The notes under the pieces: model-generated
Told to the model about the DNA's origin: nothing
Database searches by the model: none
Seen by the model: only the letters and a program-made list of their open reading frames with translations
Assembly: GCF_900104515.1 (NCBI RefSeq)
Contig: NZ_FNJL01000005.1
Location: 1 to 64,000 of the forward strand
Reading direction: 5' to 3'
Length of the DNA stretch: 64,000 bases
Origin: Paracidovorax cattleyae
GTDB lineage: Bacteria; Pseudomonadota; Gammaproteobacteria; Burkholderiales; Burkholderiaceae_C
Shown here: positions 60,973 through 64,000 of the stretch, piece after piece
Position numbering within the stretch: the stretch's first letter is position 1
How the letters are laid out: each line of letters opens with the position of its first letter
Translations under genes and position numbers: made by a program

Positions 60973-61203
60973 TCAGCCTTCCTGGCGGCGGATGACGGCG
61001 CGGCCGCTGTCGGTGATGACCAGGTCGCCGGTGGCGTTCTTCGCGATGTAGCCGCGCTCGTAAAGGCGGCCCGACAGGTGGTGGCGCAGCGCCGCCGGCA
61101 CGCTGATGGCGCGGCCGATCTCCAGTTGCTTGAGGGCTTCGAGCTCATCGACGGTCGGGTCGAAATGGGGGGCGTGGTAGGTGCCGCTCGTGTGGTTTTG
61201 CAT
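60973..61203 (-). CDS. Small protein of unknown function, winged-helix-like (76 residues)
   Basis: The start at 61203 has AAGGAG upstream on the minus strand. The protein reads FDPTVDELEALKQLEIGRAI, SVPAALRHHLSGRLYERGYI and then GDLVITDSGRAVIRRQE. Two or three helices followed by a short beta hairpin with ITDSGRAVI are typical of the end of a winged-helix DNA-binding domain, where the strand pair forms the wing. A DNA-binding role is inferred only from this pattern. It is a single gene with its own terminator. Confidence 0.7.
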   Translation of the reverse strand: MQNHTSGTYHAPHFDPTVDELEALKQLEIGRAISVPAALRHHLSGRLYERGYIAKNATGDLVITDSGRAVIRRQEG

Positions 61204-61328
61204 GTGCCGGTACTCCTTGTTGTGACGATGGGCAGGGAAACAGAGCCTGCAAGCGCCTGCTCTACAGCAGGCAGGTACAGCCTAGCCCGGGGTGGCAGCC
61301 GATGCAACCGGACAGGGTGCCGCCCGAG

Positions 61329-62228
61329 TCAAGTCGCGGCCATGTCCTGCAACCATGCGGCAAAGGCCGAGACGACAGGAGACTGAGGCTGCGCGGGGGT
61401 GACGAAGTAGTAGCCCCGCCCTCCCCGCGGCGGCCGGTCGCAGGCCGGCACGAGTTCGCCCCGGGCGCGCTCGGGCTCGATCAGCATCAGCGGCACCAGC
61501 GCCACGCCCAGGCCGTGGGCGGCCGCCACGGCGGACATGGAAAAGAGTTCATAGCGCGGGCCGTCCAGGGCGTGCTGGGGAGCGTGGACGCCCATGGACT
61601 CGAACCACTGGCGCCATGCCAGGGGCCGCGTCGTCTGCTGCAGCAGCGGCAATCCCGCCAGGGCTTCCGGCGGCAGGGGCCTGCCGTCCGGCAGCAGCGA
61701 CGGGCTGCAGACGGGCGCCACGTCTTCCTGCAGCAGCCACATGGCCTGGGTGCCGGGCCAGTTGGCCACCTGCTCGGGCGTGCCGGCGTAGAGGGCCGCA
61801 TCGAAGCCGGCGTCCGAAAAAAGGAAGGGCCGGACCTGGGTCTCGATGTGGACGACGATGTCGGGATGCCGTTGGGCCAGTTGCGGCAGCCGGGGCATCA
61901 GCCAGCGGGTGGCGAACGTGGGCACGGCGGCGAGCCGGATGGAGCCGCCCTGCCCCTGGTGGGCCATGACGTCCAGCGTGTCGCGCTCCAGCCCTTCCAG
62001 CCAGCGCCCGACCTGCGCAGCATAGTGGGTTCCGGCAGGCGTCAGGGCCACGCCGTGGCGGGTGCGGCGGAACAGGGCCACGCCCAGGAATTCCTCCAGC
62101 GCCATGATCTGCCGTGATACGGCGCTTTGCGTGAGGAACAGCTCCTGGGCCGCGCGCGTGTAGCTTTCGTGGCGGGCGGCAGCTTCGAAGCAGGCCAGGG
62201 CCTGGGTGGACGGCAGGGTGCGGCGCAT
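61329..62228 (-). CDS. LysR-family transcriptional regulator (GcvA-like)
   Basis: The 299-residue protein has an N-terminal winged helix-turn-helix ([55 protein letters not shown]). The effector domain contains [18 protein letters not shown] and [16 protein letters not shown]. The [11 protein letters not shown] pattern is typical of the GcvA-like branch. It is divergent from glutaryl-CoA dehydrogenase across 152 bp, the usual place for its target promoter, so it probably regulates that gene and itself. Confidence 0.9.
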   Translation of the reverse strand: MRRTLPSTQALACFEAAARHESYTRAAQELFLTQSAVSRQIMALEEFLGVALFRRTRHGVALTPAGTHYAAQVGRWLEGLERDTLDVMAHQGQGGSIRLAAVPTFATRWLMPRLPQLAQRHPDIVVHIETQVRPFLFSDAGFDAALYAGTPEQVANWPGTQAMWLLQEDVAPVCSPSLLPDGRPLPPEALAGLPLLQQTTRPLAWRQWFESMGVHAPQHALDGPRYELFSMSAVAAAHGLGVALVPLMLIEPERARGELVPACDRPPRGGRGYYFVTPAQPQSPVVSAFAAWLQDMAAT

Positions 62229-62380
62229 GGGGGAATGCTACACAGGTATTCCATAACTTCATTTCTGGATGCAACTTCATCGCTTGCCGCAGCCCATCTG
62301 CAAGGCATAGCATCCACGCATCCCGAGTGACATGCCGAACCGGCAAATCACATCCTTCGCCCGATTTCAGGAGACACACC
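62229..62380. promoter_or_regulatory. Divergent promoter region of the LysR gene and gcdH
   Basis: The region is AT-richer than its flanks. ATTCCATAAC and TTCTGGATGCAA form a loose inverted repeat (CCAT and ATGG-like ends) near 62248-62275, compatible with a LysR site of the T-N11-A kind. CAGGAGACAC directly precedes the gcdH start. Confidence 0.4.
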
Positions 62381-63580
62381 ATGGCCCGCCCTGCCGCCTT
62401 CCACTGGGAAGACCCCTTCCTGCTCGACCAGCAGCTCAGCGACGACGAGCGCATGGTGCGTGATGCCGCAGAGGCCTACTGCCGCGACCGGCTGGCGACG
62501 CGCGTGCTCGAGCAGTTCCGCCACGAAAAAACCGATACGGCCATCTTCCGCGAGATGGGCGAGCTGGGCCTGCTGGGCCCGACCATTCCCGAGCAGTACG
62601 GCGGCCCGGGCCTGAACTACGTGGCCTACGGGCTGATCGCGCGGGAGATCGAGCGGGTCGATTCCGGCTACCGCTCGATGGCAAGCGTGCAGAGCTCGCT
62701 GGTGATGGTGCCGATCTTCGAGTTCGGCACCGAGGCGCAGAAGCAGAAGTACCTGCCGAAGTTGGCGAGCGGCGAATGGATCGGCTGTTTCGGCCTGACC
62801 GAGCCCGACCATGGCTCCGACCCCGGCAGCATGGCCACGCGCGCCTACAGGACCGCCGGCGGCTACAAGCTCAAGGGCAGCAAGATGTGGATCACCAACA
62901 GCCCGATCGCCGACGTGTTCGTCGTCTGGGCCAAGGAGGTGAGCGAGGCCGGCGCCGTGGGCCCGATCCGCGGCTTCGTGCTGGAAAAGGGCATGCAGGG
63001 TCTGACCGCGCCGGCCATCCACGGCAAGGTGGGCCTGCGCGCCTCGATCACCGGCGAGATCGTGATGGACGACGTGTTCGTACCCGAGGAAAACGCATTC
63101 CCCGAGGTGCAGGGCCTGAAGGGCCCGTTCACCTGCCTGAACAGCGCGCGCTACGGCATCGCCTGGGGCGCATTGGGCGCGGCCGAGTTCTGCTGGCACA
63201 CGGCGCGCCAGTACACGCTGGACCGCAAGCAGTTCGGCCGACCGCTGGCCGCCAACCAGCTCATCCAGAAAAAGCTGGCCGACATGCAGACCGAGATCGC
63301 CATCGGCCTGCAGGCCTGCCTGCGGCTGGGCCGCATGAAGGACGAAGGCACGGCCGCCGTGGAGGCCACCTCCATCATCAAGCGCAACAGCTGCGGCAAG
63401 GCGCTGGACATCGCCCGCATGGCGCGCGACATGATGGGCGGCAACGGCATCAGCGACGAGTTCGGCGTGGCACGGCACCTGGTGAACCTGGAGGTGGTCA
63501 ACACCTACGAGGGCACGCACGACGTGCACGCGCTCATCCTGGGCCGCGCCCAGACGGGCATCGCCGCGTTCGCGAACTGA
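62381..63580 (+). CDS. gcdH: Glutaryl-CoA dehydrogenase
   Basis: The 399-residue acyl-CoA dehydrogenase oxidises and decarboxylates glutaryl-CoA to crotonyl-CoA with FAD. Seen are [39 protein letters not shown], the FAD/substrate loop [20 protein letters not shown] and the C-terminal [20 protein letters not shown] with the catalytic Glu in YEGTHD. This pattern is specific for GcdH. The ATG at 62381 has a strong ribosome-binding site. It lies between a LysR gene and a CoA-transferase, the common arrangement for degradation of lysine or aromatics through glutarate. Confidence 0.94.
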   Translation: MARPAAFHWEDPFLLDQQLSDDERMVRDAAEAYCRDRLATRVLEQFRHEKTDTAIFREMGELGLLGPTIPEQYGGPGLNYVAYGLIAREIERVDSGYRSMASVQSSLVMVPIFEFGTEAQKQKYLPKLASGEWIGCFGLTEPDHGSDPGSMATRAYRTAGGYKLKGSKMWITNSPIADVFVVWAKEVSEAGAVGPIRGFVLEKGMQGLTAPAIHGKVGLRASITGEIVMDDVFVPEENAFPEVQGLKGPFTCLNSARYGIAWGALGAAEFCWHTARQYTLDRKQFGRPLAANQLIQKKLADMQTEIAIGLQACLRLGRMKDEGTAAVEATSIIKRNSCGKALDIARMARDMMGGNGISDEFGVARHLVNLEVVNTYEGTHDVHALILGRAQTGIAAFAN

Positions 63581-63587
63581 CGGCGCC

Positions 63588-64000
63588 ATGCACGCGGCGC
63601 TCCCATCCGTCTCTTCGCCCGCCCCTGCACCCGCGGGCGGCGCGCTCGCCGGCATCCGGGTGCTCGACCTCTCGCGCGTGCTGGCCGGGCCATGGTGCAC
63701 CCAGGTGCTGGCCGACCTGGGCGCGGATGTGGTCAAGGTCGAGCGCCCCGGCCTGGGCGACGACACGCGCCAGTGGGGCCCGCCGTTTTTGAAGGACGCC
63801 CAGGGCCGCGAGACGGACCAGGCGGCCTACTTCACGGCCTGCAATCGCAACAAGCGGTCCATCACGATCGACATGGCCCACCCGGAAGGCCAGGCGCTGA
63901 TCCGGGACATGGCACTGCGGGCGGACGTGGTGGTGGAAAACTTCAAGGTGGGCGGGCTGAAGCAGTACGGCCTGGACCACGCAAGCCTGCGGGCCCTGAA
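63588..64000 (+). CDS. Class III (CaiB/BaiF) CoA-transferase, N-terminal part
   Basis: The gene starts 7 bp after gcdH and runs out of the window, leaving 137 codons. The family N-terminus is clear: LAGIRVLDLSRVLAGPWCTQ, VLADLGADVVKVERPGLGDD, TRQWGPPF, YFTACNRNKRSITIDMAHPE and VVENFKVGGLKQYGLD. The catalytic aspartate lies beyond the cut. CaiB-type enzymes linked to gcdH often move CoA from succinyl-CoA to glutarate, providing its substrate. That role is inferred from the pairing. Confidence 0.9.
   Translation, partial: MHAALPSVSSPAPAPAGGALAGIRVLDLSRVLAGPWCTQVLADLGADVVKVERPGLGDDTRQWGPPFLKDAQGRETDQAAYFTACNRNKRSITIDMAHPEGQALIRDMALRADVVVENFKVGGLKQYGLDHASLRAL

Noticed and set aside
60638-61051. 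Plus-strand frame of 137 codons
   Set aside because: It overlaps the terminator and end of the 76-residue gene in antisense and has no motif or ribosome-binding site.

Overview
The window is a 64 kb chromosomal stretch of a high-GC betaproteobacterium. Comamonadaceae, and Acidovorax/Paracidovorax in particular, is the best guess. This rests on the very GC-rich codon use, the flhDC master regulators, the hemCDXY and xseB-ispA-dxs gene orders, and a dispersed palindromic repeat whose ACTTTCTTTCG hairpins I associate with this family. The assignment is by recognition, not by a search. Almost all DNA is coding. No insertion sequence, CRISPR array or rRNA was seen.

Layout. 1-2858: the C-terminal end of an Rhs/YD-repeat protein with a lower-GC variable tip, followed by the wreckage of a molybdate transporter (modABC). 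3007-5948: an aspartase/fumarase-superfamily lyase and a frameshifted BCCT-type betaine/choline transporter. 6121-14629: a complete GlgE-pathway operon (glgB, glgE, treS-maltokinase fusion) and a small membrane channel-like protein. 14876-19525: a TRAP transporter whose membrane genes (dctQ, dctM) face the binding-protein gene (dctP) across a 0.7 kb palindromic element. 19743-22856: the isoprenoid operon xseB-ispA-dxs. 23120-26348: a Rieske oxygenase, an EamA exporter and a thiosulfate-type sulfurtransferase.

26482-33194 is an organosulfur acquisition cluster: a methionine-type ABC transporter (metQ-metN-metI), two SfnB-like acyl-CoA-dehydrogenase-fold monooxygenases and an NtaA/DszA-type FMN monooxygenase. 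33566-35975: flhDC, convergent with two lipoproteins, one of them FlgO-like. 36204-37511: an AI-2E-family membrane protein, then a second copy of the palindromic element. 38248-43459: a YccS-like FUSC protein and PEP carboxylase. 43573-47782: the heme genes hemC-hemD-hemX-hemY. 47834-50432: an ABC-F ATPase and a VOC-fold protein. 50498-56163: an M48 peptidase interrupted by an in-frame TAG, then valS and galU. 56280-58112: the sulfur-related operon cysM-nudix-tusA.

58156-61203 is an accessory stretch. It begins at tRNA-Leu(CAA) and carries a lower-GC two-gene module (an uncharacterised protein plus a DUF1828/DUF1829-type protein) and several very small genes, including a 30-residue single-pass membrane protein. 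61329-64000: a LysR regulator divergent from glutaryl-CoA dehydrogenase and a class III CoA-transferase that runs off the window, which together look like a glutarate-degradation unit.

The strongest candidates for something undescribed are three: the two-copy giant palindrome sitting in convergent gene junctions (17.6 and 37.5 kb), the tRNA-linked two-gene module (58.7-59.9 kb), and the Rhs tip with a His...Cys peptidase-like signature and no visible immunity gene.
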